The translations under genes were made by a program, and so were the position numbers. Under the pieces are notes generated by a model. It ran no database searches. It saw only the letters and a list, made by a program, of their open reading frames with translations, and was not told the origin of the DNA. Shown in pieces: positions 26,446 to 39,300 of a stretch of 64,000 nucleotides of DNA (the stretch's first letter is position 1; each line of letters opens with the position of its first letter). Location of the stretch: contig CAJNOL010000285.1 in the NCBI GenBank assembly GCA_905250125.1, forward strand, positions 62,001 to 126,000, written 5' to 3'. Source of the stretch: Rotaria sordida (lineage: Eukaryota; Rotifera; Eurotatoria; Philodinida; Philodinidae).

Positions 26446-29166
26446 TCATGATTGTTTTTTCGCTTGTGCTGCACAAAACTCTTGCCATTTAATCGTATTT
26501 GATAGTTTTATTTGAATAAATTCTTGTCGCCATGATGGATACCGTTTTTTTGTCCAAATTTCATTATTTGGATCATCTAATGCATTAAGTTCTTTTATTT
26601 CTTTTTTTGTTTTGAGTTCTGTTCCGATTTTTCCTTGTATATCGTTCGATGTCCTTTTAATTTTACCTTTTTCAATATCTTCTATTAGTTGTACTGATTG
26701 ATCGAGAAAACGTTGCCAAACATCTGAAGATTGTTTTAATTTTTTCAATTGTTTTCCAGAACATCTTCTTTCATATTCTCGTCTAAGTTCTCTGTCTTTA
26801 GTAATATCCCAAGCAACAGTACCTTTTTGAAGATCTGTATTAAAACGTGGATGACGTACAGCATTAGTATTTGTTGAATCTGCATCTACTTGTTCTTTCT
26901 CATCCTTCTTTGAATGTTCTTTTTTTTTATCTCTATCATCTTGAAAGCCTTTACTAACAAGTCGTTGAAAATAATTATGCGCTTCATCATTATTGAACCA
27001 TGGACCAACTATTAAATCTGAATCATTAGAATAAAGATCATATGAAGAATGATCAGAATCATTCGAATAAAGATCAGACGAAGAATGATCAGAATCATTT
27101 TGACTCGCGTTTGCTACCCACCATGAAGCCTTGTTTTCCAAAGGCATTCGAAATATAGCATCGTTAAAATCACCCGTTAACGTAAATGGTGGTAAATTAC
27201 CTTTGATGACAGGACCATTTGATGCTTTTTCTAACCAACGTTGTGCACTTGATACAACAGCGCTCAAATAGTCTAGAGTAATGATAGGCTCTTTTGAAAA
27301 AAGATTAAAAGAAGGTATATTTAGATTGACTTCTTGTGATATTAATCTATGGCGAAGTTCTAATACTTTAGTAGTAGATGAGCAAGTAAATGTCAATATG
27401 TATAAGATATATGTAATTACCCTAGTAAAAGTATGTAGCTTATGGTACTCGAACGGATACCTTATTATCAGTGTATCACAAATGTAGGGTATCCGATGGC
27501 TGTTTGATTAATTAATAGTGAGATACTTCTAACTGCTCAAATAACAAATCTGTAGAAAAATTTTCAATACAGACCGTCGAACCAAGGCATATACAAAGTC
27601 CGAGTATCTCGAGTTCGGTTAGACTCTTTTAGGCTCTGGTTGAGCTCAAGTCCGATGGAGCCTGAGTCTGGTCGTGCCATAGTCGACCCAAGCCGAAGCC
27701 TGATGGAGTCCAAGCCTGATCGAGCTCGACGGAGCCCGAGATTTCATGTATTGAGATAATTTCCATTAGGATACACGACCAAATGCCAGTAATATTCTAG
27801 TATAATAGGGTACTTTTTCGAGTTCGTTACTATAATTATCTCACGAAGGAACAGTCTCAATCGATACTTCCCGTTCAACTTTATATTTTTCCTATAAATA
27901 GGACTCTGTAAGAGTACAAAAGACCTAAAAGAATTCTTCTAGAATCACGACTGTTTTATTGAGATTTCGATTTGTTGCAAGGTATTTATGGAAAATCAAA
28001 TGAATGAGTTTTGACCTGAAATTTTTCTAATAAATAGATATGATAGCCGCTAGAACGTTGTCAAAATTTCAGCAAAAATAAATACTTTTCTCTTGAACTA
28101 CTCAACATTCAAAATACGATCGTATTTCACAAAAAGAATAACAAAATCAGCTTCTATTTAAGATTTTTTTACAGAAATTTTAAAAACATTCTATTGACTA
28201 TCGAGCCTATATTATAAGAAAAATTTCAGGTAGAAATTCTTTCACTTGATTTTTCTACATTTAATTCACCAGAGATCAAAATTCTAGTAACACTTCCATA
28301 ACTTCGAAAAGAAGGCTAAATGGGATGAATTCTTTTAGGTTTCTTCTAGAAAATATGAAGTTAAACGAAAAAGATCAGTTGGGAATATTACCTTGACAAT
28401 CAATGGATATCTTAATTGCACTACTTGTGCAAGCGTAATAATGGCGATTGATAGTTCATCAAATAACTCGTTTCAGATAAAATACTAATTCTGTCTAGAA
28501 CTACGATTTTCTAAAAAAAACTCTTGGAAATTCTCTAAGTATTAATAGTCAGCTCGAAAAGTTAGAGTCATTTTCCTCAATGACAGTATTTTGTGATATA
28601 TGTCAATGGAATCAAATTATGTAAGTAATTCTAATCTATCTTATTGTTTCATTAAACTTCTAAACAGTAGACATTTTCTTTTAGATAAATTAATATCACA
28701 TAGATATTAGTAAGTATTTGATTTCAATGATTTTATCATGGTATACTTCATGTTACTAACCTCTTTTATATTTGTTCTGATAATTTTCTTCATTTTGAGA
28801 AAGTTGGGCTTCTTGTTTCTCGTTTTGTTGATTGTTTTTGTCTTCGTTTTGATGAACTTGCTCTTCTTCTTCCCCTTCTTTTACTTCGACTTGTTCTATG
28901 CCTTGAATAGATTCTTCTGATTTTTGTTCTTCTACTAATATCGAATCTTTAGCGTTTTCATAATCTTCAATAACATTTTTTAAAGAGTTGATCAAATCTG
29001 TTAATTCATCTTCAGAAATTTTATCTTTTTCTAAAATTTGTTCAATTTGTTTTTCATAAATTTGTTCTTTTTCTCGAATTTCTTCTTGTGTAAAATGTGA
29101 AAACATATTTGATTGATCAATGTTGTCTTCTTCTTGTTCTTCTTTATTTATAGTAGTATCAGACAT
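26446..29166 (-). CDS. Coiled-coil companion gene of the TIR cassette (minus copy), unknown function
   Basis: Exon 1 (29166-28761, ATG at 29166) and exon 2 (27365-26446) join at phase 1 across a 1.4-kb intron to give 441 residues. Exon 1 is highly acidic and helical (EEQEEDNIDQSNMFSHFT, then KISEDELTDLINSLKNVI). Exon 2 begins VLELRHRLISQEV, has the motif LPPFTLTGDFNDAIFRM, a short internal repeat SNDSDHSS/YDLY, and a charged helical C-terminus with several Trp residues (YPSWRQEFIQIKLSNTIKWQ). I do not recognise a named family. The plus-strand gene at 47630-48957 is its paralogue (PPFTYTGDINNAVFPM, KLSDDDKKDLIEK), with the same phase-1 junction and the same place downstream of a TIR gene. No signal peptide or membrane segment. 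A role with the TIR protein is inferred from the conserved neighbourhood only. Confidence 0.7.
27596..27745. repeat. Degenerate G+C-rich minisatellite
   Basis: About 150 bases, much richer in G+C than the surroundings, made of imperfect units built on gag-cc and its complement (gagcctgagtctggtcg, gagctcgacggagcccgag). It lies in the intron of the minus-strand coiled-coil gene. Confidence 0.6.
27918..28345. mobile_element. Fold-back element, family shared with 35692 and 39860 copies
   Basis: The ends read gacctaaaagaattcttct and, inverted, gaattcttttaggtttctt. The interior is also largely self-complementary and includes a segment like the ccatagatagatct block found in the copies at 35692-36310 and 39860-40300. 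No reading frame. It lies in the intron of the coiled-coil gene. Confidence 0.65.
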
Positions 29167-29932
29167 TGGATTAGTTCGATCAACTGCGCCAGGTTTTGTA
29201 TAATGTAACTATGAATATAAATACTTTGTTCAATTCATCAACATGCATATTATGAGAATAGAATTAACTATTCGATATAGAAAGTGATTCGCAATGACTG
29301 GATTCTGTGAGTTCTGAACTTTTGAGACTCAAAAAAAGTGCAATATTCAACACGAGACCTACGGACCTTACAGGTGTGGATGTAGATTTTGGCTCTCTCT
29401 ACACCAACAACGGCGATTATATTTGAATACTCACGGAAAAGATTGTTAAGTATAATTATCATCTCTCGTGGGTATTTCGAATTTATGGATGTGAGACACC
29501 GTTGCAATTATTTCAAACTTGTGAATAAGCAAAGCATGATGATGTTAATTTCGTTTAAAATTCTAGGAGTGATCTGTTATCTAAATTTCAACAAAATCTT
29601 GAGTTCTTAGAATTGTGCTTCAGCTGTTGGAGTTCCATTGGTTCTGTGAGTGAAATTGCACTTTTGAGAGTATTCCATGAGTTCAGAACTCATAAAATAA
29701 TATAGGTGAAACTCTGATTTCAATCGAAATGTCTATGCTCTCTATTGAAACTAAGCGATTTTTAAGTAAACATAATTATTCGTTTAGTACGATCTTCAAT
29801 CTGCGAAATGACTTCTTAGTTTCTGAAAAGTTATTCAGCGGAAATAATGGTAGAAACTACATTTCATTTACAGTTCATTTATAGTCAATTGTTTCCGTTA
29901 CCAGATACATGCTATAATTCTAAGTAGGATAG
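29167..29932. other. Spacer between minus-cassette genes
   Basis: About 770 bases between the stop of the SAM-KH-macro-TIR gene copy B and the ATG of its companion gene. Short frames on both strands (29507-29268, 29389-29610) overlap each other and carry no motif. In the plus cassette the corresponding spacer is of similar size. Confidence 0.4.
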
Positions 29933-32900
29933 TCAAAAGATCGAAGTTCTTTCTTTTTTGTACGTCAAAAAAAAACCAATCCTTACTAATTCTATTAAGA
30001 ATTTATCATAATCCAAAGCTAAATTTCCATTTAATTTAAATTTAATTTCTTCTTGAAATGATTCATAATATAATTCTTTTGTGTGAACGATTTGAAACCA
30101 ATCATCTTCATGTTTTAATGAAGTTTTTGTTAACATAATTGGTATATATTTCTTTCCAGATGATTTTATAGTATTCAATGCTATCATACAAGTAGCATTT
30201 TCGGAATAATTAAAACTAAAACAAATAACAATCAAATCTGTTTTATCAAATTTTGATCCAATATTAGAATGTGTCTGATCAGAATAATCAATTGTTACTA
30301 GATAACCTTCATCAATTAAACGATTAGCGAGATGACGTAACAAAATTTTATCATTCGAACAACAATTTAATAAAATATTGAAAGAATCAGAAGTATTATT
30401 CAATATTTGAGTTGAAGATGTAGATAATACTTCATCAGATTCTAATATTTGAGTACAGACTAATAATTTTTGTCGTTCAATTTCTGACATTAATTCATAT
30501 TTTTGTTTTACTTGATTAACAGAAGAGATTGAACCAATTAGATTTAAACATTGTTGTTGGGTAGTTTGTTTATTAATTTGATAAATCTTTGGTAAAACAC
30601 AATTTTCAAGACAATATTTATAATATGTATTGATCATATGTTGATTCCATATTTCAGGATTGAATGGATGATTTAATTCAATTGTTGTAAGAACATTCTT
30701 TTTCATATAATCATTTATGGATTTTTCACATTTGGATATATTTGAATTTCCTGATGCTTTGAGAGTTATTGAAGTCGCTAGATTAAATAAAAAAAAGAAA
30801 TCATTAAAATAAATGACTCTTCGTATAAATAAATGAAGTGTATTAAGTACAAATGTAGAATCATAGATTTCTATATCATGATATATTGAAAAATATTTTA
30901 TTTCAACTAAATTCAAGTCATTATAAAAACAAAGGAAAATCTTCACTTTAGTTTATCATGATTAGAAATATCGTCTTAATCTTAGTATACTAATTCAAGT
31001 GTTTTATCATTGGTATGAAAATTAATCATCATGCTTTGATATTCGAGTTTTTTTAATGCATCGGTGTTAGCATTGTTTGGAATTCTAATACATGGACTAC
31101 CTGCGACTAGATCCCTAGAAGTTCAAACTCAAAAAATCCTCAATAACAGAACAATTTTGATTTGTGAAACATGATCTAAGAGAAGTATTGAAGTATAGGA
31201 TTAAAAGTTTGAACTACACCGTTCCATATGTGACAGACATATCTACGTAACTATCCATCATAGACCGTGATAGATGTTTCAGTTTTATTCCTTTGTTCTC
31301 ATGAATCATGACAAGTGTACTGGAAAAACTGAAGTCTATTGCGGGATTGATATGAAATATATTTGAATTTAAGATAGTTGCCCATTGTTCTTCGTTTATA
31401 CTGATTATAATATATAATGATTATTGTCTTTCCTCATTGGCATGGATTAGCCATAGGTAGAAATTCACGAAAACGAAATCTGTGCTAGTGAATTGTTTAT
31501 TTTACAATTTCATCAGTTTAATTGTTTTTCACATGTTAATCTCGCAGTAATCGTACTAAATCTTTGTTCGATTTTGAAAAGAACGATTCTATAATAGAGA
31601 ACTTTCGAACTTGAACTGTCAGAAGTCCAGTCTCAAGTAGTACAGGTCTTAGAATTAAAAATAATGCTAATTCAATACTAACATCTTTACATGAAATAAT
31701 TCTAAAGTCAAATAATACCAAACTACCAACGACAAAATTCTTAAGAATCATATTTTTTTATGGATACATCCATCAGTAATCAACTGCAAACAAAAGCAAG
31801 GTTATCATAGGAGTTTTTGTCGAGATCGTTGTGCTGATCATTTTAGTACAAAAAAAAAAAAGGATTCAAATTTACTGAATAAATCATAGCGCTATGATCA
31901 ATTGAGTAAATTTGAATACTTGTTTTTTTTTTACCAAAATGATCAGCGTAATGAGCTCCATAAAGTTCTACAGACGAAAAAAATCTTCTGAGAATCTTAT
32001 ATTTTTTTTTGTGATTGACTATCCATGGAAGTATCTATCAAAAATACGATTCGCAAGCATTTTATCCGCGTTAGAAAAACATTATGTTTAAGCTTAATAC
32101 TAATACAGGACACGCCTATTTATGAAGCTTGTAGAGCAGACATATTCATTATGATATTAGGTCATTCTCCTCATCTTTATCTGATATGTTGAGTGTACAA
32201 TAAAATACAAATTTTTTCCATATATTTCAATTGCAACATACTTGATATTGGATAAAAGAATTGTTCATAATCATCTCTGTCTATTTGTAATCTTAAAATA
32301 ATTTGTAAGAATTCATTATAAAGATCACTTTGTTCATCATTAAAAAGAAATAATATTTTCCATGATCGATCAGAATATTGTTTCGATTCAAGTTGATTTA
32401 TCATTTCATTAAGAAAATTTTCTGCTAATTGTTTCTTATTATCATAATTTTTCCAATCTGTTGTTGTAAATGCAATTGTTTTAACAATATTGGCACAAAG
32501 TATATCGATTTGTTTAATTGATGTAGAAATAAATTTTTTTATTGATTCATTTATTTTATTATTATTATTTTCTTGTGAAAGATATGGTGACCATTCAATA
32601 AATAAAATTCTTTTATTAGTATCAGATTCAAAATAACCATTACCATATTTTGGATCAATTTTTTCTTTAATAGCATCTCCTATTGTTGATATAATAGTAA
32701 TATCAACCTAGAAAAATATAAAATAAATAAATAAATACACATAGAATAATTCATTCATTAAACTACGTAACTGTTGAATCATATGATGTATGAATTTCTA
32801 TTGTATTATTTGATATAGAAAGTTTTTTCCATATTGATAATGAAGAATAAAATTGATTTGATTGATTCATAATATATTTTGATGTTGTTGTATTTTTTCC

Positions 32901-35546
32901 TTTAGGTAAGATAATAAGTTCTTTTTTTGTTGCTGTATCGATTTTATTTATTTCACAATGATAATTTTGAGCAAGAGTTGTTAATTTTAAATGATCTTTT
33001 TCTGTTAATATAAATGCATTTTTAATATATCGAAAGATAAGTGTAATTGTTTGAAAAATCTTTGATTGAATTAATTGTTTTATTTTTATGATTAAATATT
33101 GTGGTGCAATAATTATATTTTCACGAATTTTAATTTTAATATTATCATCTTTATAATCTATTTCGAGATTTTTTATTTCATGAACATAATTATCTAATAG
33201 AAATTCACGCTACAAAAAAAAACAAATTAGTTAATAAATGATTATATTAATTTTGTCGATCTATAAAATACTATCGAGTCATGGACGATGAATCTATCTT
33301 ATGGAGTATATTTTGATTTATAAAAGTTTTAGTTTATGTATGTCGTACGACTCATCGTCTTCGAAAAAAAAAACTTTTCACTCTAAATGATTTTATCAAG
33401 TAGAAAAGCATTATGATCTCTTAGAATTTTGTTTTTCTAATCTTATTTATATAAATCTGATGCAAGTATAAGGGCAACTCAAATGATAATTTTAATGAAT
33501 TCCAGATGAAAATTATTGATTCAATAAATACTTATTTTTATTTTAATCATATACACAAAATTAATCTGCTACTATTGATCATTACTTGAACTGTGTGATT
33601 CTCTGTTCAGCAGCAAGTAGTCAAAAATTAAAGGCAATCTTTTATTCAATCTAGATTCTGTTTTTCTAAAAACAATCGTTTCGGATTGTACTAATGATAA
33701 ACAGAATACTATTAAGGTAGTCCCCTCTTTATTGGCCACTTCTGGTTCCCGAACAGGATACAACCGATTCACCTGGAATTTTTACTACCGATAGAACACC
33801 TAAAATATTGACATGTGTGTTCGATGGAAAAAAATTTTAAGCAAGGCTTTTGCGATTTTATCTGGAACGCTCTGTATTCTGTAGAACTACATCGGACTTT
33901 CTAATGGCCTCTACCTCTAACTTTGTACAATCAAGCTGAAATTTTTATCACAAATACTTGGAAATTTCCAAAGAAAATCATGAAAATCTTTTTTCCTCGA
34001 GCATATGACTCCTTATTTTAAGTGTTCTATCTATGGCAAAAATTTCAGGTGGATCGGTTGCATCTTCTTCGAGAACCAAAATGGTCAAAATTGGGGGAGG
34101 AGAGTACCCTTGAAACATAAATCCCATATCTGAAGAATTGAAATATGGATTAAAGAAATCTGCAAATACACTAGCTAATATATTCATACTTGTGTCGAAT
34201 CAAGTCCGATCCATATTTGTCTCATTCGATGTTTATTAATCAATAATTTGATTTGTCTTTTAGCAATATCAACTTGATTTTTTAATCCAAAAAAACTAAT
34301 TTTCATTTCTGTTTGATAAGGATATTGACAATAAATAATAGCCATTGTTTGTAATTGTAATTGTTGTTCTTTTTTATCACTAATAAATTCATCTAATTCT
34401 TTTCGAAATTTAGGTTGAATATTTTCTACATTTTGTATCATAAAATCTTTGACATAAGATATTTCATTATTGAGTGTTTGATTAATAAATTCTTCTGAAA
34501 CACTAAACATATGTTGTCCACTAATATAATGAACTATATAATAACCGGATAATAAATTTGTTTTTTCCCAAAATGTTAATTTTTTCTTATCGAAAAAAAT
34601 TTTTTGTAAAATAGTAAGTATAGAATCGGAATAGATATATTTTGACCAACGAATAACTAAAAAACAAATGGAATGATGTCTTTTTTTTTCTTTCTCGTTG
34701 TTTGAGACAAATGAAGATATAAAAATTTAATTCTTTACTTTTTTTATCTTTATCTTCATCATTGAAAATTTTAATTTTAATTGTTGTAAGTAATGAATGA
34801 AGATCATTGCGAGCATTCTTGACATTTTCTTTGATACCCGATAATTTTATTTCTAGTGTAACTTTTGTATCATATTGACATTCTATTGGTATATAACATT
34901 TGACATTATATTTTTTTAGAATATATTTTGTTAAATTTGAACAAATTAATTCATTTTTGAAGAATTTCATACTGATACCCTTTGGTTCAATTGTATATGT
35001 TTTTGTATATGGTCCTATATCATTGGTTGTATGAGATATATTTCTTGAAGGTATAACTAATAAACTAAACAATAAAGTCAATATGTTTCATTCAATGAAT
35101 AATTCAATTTTTATACATCCATTTACTTGTTTTCGTAATTATTTATATTTGTATGAAGTTCTTTATTTACTGATGAACTAAACAAAAGAAATGTTACAAT
35201 AAAAAAATGATTAATATATTTACCTGCTTCGTCTACGTTTTTTTCTCTCTTGTCTTATTAATTTTCTATATTCTTCTAATATTACCTTAAATTTACGTTG
35301 TGTTCTCATTGTAGGATTTCTTATTGTTCCATCTTCATCTTGTATAGATAATAATTTTAGAATATCATCATCTTGTAAACCTACCAAAGCTATGCCATCA
35401 ATATCTTCATCTAATATAAATGTATGAAAGTGAATCATAATAAACAATCAATATGTGAATTTCTTACTTTTGAAAGTTTCTATATATTTATCAAAATTAT
35501 TCACTTTTAACCAGTCTCCAACTTGATCTACTGTCCAAATAGCCAT
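29933..35546 (-). CDS. SAM / KH-like / macro-like / TIR protein, copy B (probable pseudoenzyme)
   Basis: Eight exons, 35546-35468, 35410-35224, 35177-35127, 35064-34739, 34656-34190, 33209-32772, 32707-32242 and 30777-29933, join without a frame break to 952 residues. Residues 1-88 are a SAM domain (WTVDQVGDWLKVNNF, DEDIDGIALVGLQDDDILKLL). KH-like alpha/beta units follow (LEIKLSGIKENVKNARNDL, ISFFGLKNQVDIAKRQIKLL), then a macro-like region (517-671, VDITIISTIG to FFYPIS) about 23 residues shorter than in copy A. A further KH-like unit (ITLKASGNSNISKCEKSI) leads to a TIR domain from about 803. The residue aligned with SARM1 E642 is A871 (CMIALNT, against CEKEAKY in copy A). All splice sites and the frame are intact, so the gene appears to be under constraint. 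Loss of NAD cleavage is inferred; a regulatory or decoy role is possible. Intron 34738-34657 is absent from copy A. Confidence 0.85.
31832..31947. mobile_element. Near-perfect palindromic mini-element
   Basis: A 116-base palindrome centred between 31890 and 31891 (tcatagc/gctatga). Its outer ends are gctgatcatttt and the complement, with A-rich and T-rich runs at matching positions in each arm. It would fold into one long hairpin. It lies in the last intron of copy B. The form is that of a tiny palindromic MITE; no target duplication was fixed. Confidence 0.7.
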
Positions 35547-35691
35547 TGATGTTTCTAAATATTTTATGATTGAAGATTAAATAATCAAAAAACAAGAGAA
35601 ATACTTATATAACAATAGTATTCACACGCGATTTAGTCGTAATACTTAACAGATACTACTCTTCGGCATGAATCAATTATTGATACGACTG

Positions 35692-36310
35692 TCATGGTCT
35701 CCAAGTGTGATGCGCCGTTTTGAATCAGATCTATACCAGTTAGTAGAGCTAGATGAGACTAGACGAAACCTAAAAGAGTTCATCCTCATACGCTGTCCTT
35801 CTCGAGTTATCACCGTTTTATTGAGTTTTCGAGTACTAGCAAGGTACATATGGGAAAATCGAATTAAGGGATTTTGATCTGAAATTTTGCCCATAGATAG
35901 ATCTCATGGTCATTAGAGTGTCCTACAAATTTCAGCCCAAAAAAATGCTTTTCTCTTGAGATATTGAATGTTGAAGACATCCGTTTTTCTGACCTTTCCT
36001 CGAGACATATGATTGTTTTTTGGATACCCAATATCTGCAAAATAAAACATTCTTTTGGCCTGAAGCTTTTAGAACATTCTAAGGACTACGAGATTTATCG
36101 ATGAGCACAATTTCAAGTCTCGAAATCCCGTGCTTCGATTTTTCCATAAATACCTTACTAGAAGTCGAAAATTCAGTAAAACGGTCATACTTCGAGAATG
36201 ACAGTGTATGGAGACGAACTCTTATATGCTTCGTCTAGTCCCATGGAGCCCTACTAAGTAATATAGATCCGATTCAAAACGACGCGTTACACTTGGGGAT
36301 CTTTCCTCAT
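35692..36310. mobile_element. Fold-back element upstream of copy B
   Basis: About 620 bases with arms of about 280 bases. The left outer end ccaagtgtgatgcgccgttt matches the inverted right end around 36280-36300, and the similarity runs almost to the centre. It contains the ccatagatagatctca block shared with the copies at 27918 and 39860. It starts only about 150 bases before the ATG of copy B, so it probably overlaps the promoter region. Confidence 0.75.
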
Positions 36311-39300
36311 GAGTGACTACGTAGTTCGACACATATTCGCAGGGTACTGTATTCAAACCTTAGTGCCATCAGTTATGAAGCGGATCTGAGCAAGTCACCA
36401 ACGACTGTTTGTCTCGCATCACCCATTTGATAGCATGCTGATTACACTATGACATGCATCTGTTTTTGTACCTAGTATGTGATTAGTTAGTGTACATGAG
36501 GAGTTCAAGCAATTGAGAACTCTACGTTAGGCCAGTCTTCTGTTCTGGGCTACAACTAATATGAGGTGTAGAAAACATATCGAGTGATTGGAATCTGTCG
36601 CTAGATAGTACCCTATACCGCAAGGTAGCTGAAATTAGGAGTATTATTCTTCTTCTCATATAATAGATCCAATCTGTTCCAGTTATCATATTTAGATAGT
36701 ATCATACTTTGCTGTATGTTTCAACGCTATCTGATTCTGAACAAGTTATTTGTGTCGAATATTTTAGACTATATCCACTCGCCAGTATACTTTCTACATC
36801 GAAACATATATCTAACGATCCAATTAGTAGTGTCCTGTGGGAACGATTTTTTGCCGTTCCGATTCCTGGAAAGTCTTCGGGGAACGGGAATAATATTAAA
36901 AATAAACGTTTCAGAAAATTGTTTTGTTTTGTTTTTATGTGCATTAAGATATTTTAATGTAACACCTTTTTATTATTAATCACTATTTTTATATATAATA
37001 AGTTATGCAGAAGTCTTCGGAGAAACGTTAAGACTCATGTCACAATCGCTGAATATTGGATAGGTCTGAACTTAAACAGTAAAGTCTGAAGAATGAAATA
37101 GGTCAAGATAGTTAATATTTTTACTTTGCCTTAGTATGATGAGAGTTAAATACGAAGCAGCGCTCAAAAAGCTTTTGCAGCCTTGTTTTTATATATTTTC
37201 AGCCGTTGACTTCATGATTTTGTTTGTCTCAAACTTTGAGTTAAACTTATCTATAAATAGAGGTTTTCAATTCTTACCATTTCATCCATTTGGCAATGTT
37301 TTTTCGGTTACATTACTGATAAGAAAATTCTCTTCTATAATGTTTCCTCTATTGAAACATCAGTGGGATAAAATTTTTGAAATGTATGCCTTAGATACAG
37401 TATTTTTAGCTCTACTTAATAGTATATTCTAGTCGTGTCACGAAGGCATTGAAGTAATGCCAGTTGCCAAATAAATTTTTTCGGGTGTTGTAGTGGCTTT
37501 TTAAGATCAGTAGGACGGATGCTCTAGTATAGCATAAATCAACCAGATAAGCAATTTTTTGTTTTATGTATATATATATGCTTCAAGCTTTGCTCTTTCA
37601 AACAAAGAAAAGGCCGAAATCAATTCAATATTATATTATTGATAAATTATTCACTTATTACAACTATTATTTTCTTTGTCATTATCATCTTCGAAAGGAT
37701 TATTATTATTCAGATTATCTTGCAATATAACATTATTATTATGTTCTTCTTTTGAATGTTTTCGTTTTTTCATTGCTATTGTTGATGTAATAGTATTTCT
37801 TTTCTCCTTGCAATTGATAATAGAAATGATCCTCTTCATTTAAAGTTGATAAATTTCAATGCATAAATAATAATTGATTTATTTTACTAAAGTGTACCTC
37901 GAATCATAACTCTATTTTTAATTTAAGGTCATCTCACATTGCGCAAAATGCGATCTTGACAGAAGTTAATATCTGAAAATGATACTTTTCCTCAAACGTG
38001 AAGAATGAAATCGTAATAGAAAGTCTAAAAGCCTCACGAGTACTCAAGAGCGTGAACGGGAAGTCGGAATTGAGAAAAGTTGTGCCCACAGGATACTACC
38101 AATTCATCATTTTGAGACGTAATACCTTTGATAACATTCCATCTACTAATAAGACCTGAAAGACGGAGCGTTCTTCATTTAATTTAAAAGCTTTCAGCTC
38201 TGTATTGAAGGTTAGATTGTAATGAATATGTTTATGAGTAAGACCAAAAGCGGCAAAACTTTCTTTCCCAAACATTTCCTGTCTTTAGTTTGGTGTATTT
38301 CAACCGAGCAAGAGAAAATAGAAAAAAAATCCTTCACCGAATATGAAAAAACAAACAAACAATTGTTACTGATATATCGTGACTTCGTCATCGAAATTAT
38401 CTTTTATACGTCCGTGTCTTTTAAAATTTTTCCTTTTTTTTGCATTTGATTTTCATAATCATAGAGGCATACCTTAAAACTATTCTCAATCAATGAAAAA
38501 ATGCTATTTCCTTTTTATAGCAACGAAATGAAAGATAAAATAAAATTTATTAGCATTGAATGTATTCGTTATTCGAAGTTTTTTATTTGCAAAAGATATA
38601 CATTGTCATATATACAGCTTCTATCTGAAGGATTATTAATAAAAAATTGAAAACTTACCAACTCTATATGATAGTTATTATTCGCTCTATTTTTTGACAA
38701 ATAAAATGAAAAAAAAAAGAATAATGTCGTAAAAACTTCTTCTGTTTTTTTCTATCAACTTGAATTTTTTTCTTTTTTTTTTGTAGAGAAAATGGTATTA
38801 GTCGCCAGTTGGTAAATATAAGAAAAAAAAGAACGAAAATTGAATGTTACTTCAAAAATTCATTCCATATCTCAAATCATTGAAGAAAAGTGACAACCGA
38901 CATAGACTGATTAAGTAAGTTGAACATTTCTGAGACATAAAACAATCTAAATATAGTATGACACAGCATATAAATCTTTAGAAATTCATAAAATGACTAT
39001 AAGTCTTGAAAAAACAAAGCTTTTTATATCAGAGGATATTAACAATTGAATACAGTTTCGAAATTTATCTAAATAAAAAGTTTTTACATCATATCCGAAA
39101 GGTAAGTAAAAACAAAATATTACAAAAAGAATCATTATAAGAACTTCTATGAATCATAGAGAAAAAAAAAGAATGGTAATGTAATGCATATTTTGAAATA
39201 CCTAATGAAATCTTACAAGATCAATGAAACAATACTATATACAGAAAAAAATTTCACTCATACTCTCGAGACTTCATTGATGATTTTTTTGAAAAAATTT

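Noticed and set aside
28738-28920. Hydrophobic plus-strand 60-codon frame that looks like a membrane peptide
   Set aside because: It is the complement of the acidic Glu/Gln-rich exon of the companion gene, which reads as Phe/Leu/Val on the other strand.
33572-33772. Possible extra exon of copy B (minus frame) in the intron 34189-33210
   Set aside because: Exons 34190 and 33209 already join at phase 0 with matching positions in copy A; no need for it and no homologous exon there.
37136-37432. 98-codon plus-strand frame between the cassettes
   Set aside because: Phe/Leu-rich with no recognisable fold, no splice signals tying it to a gene; possibly repeat-derived.
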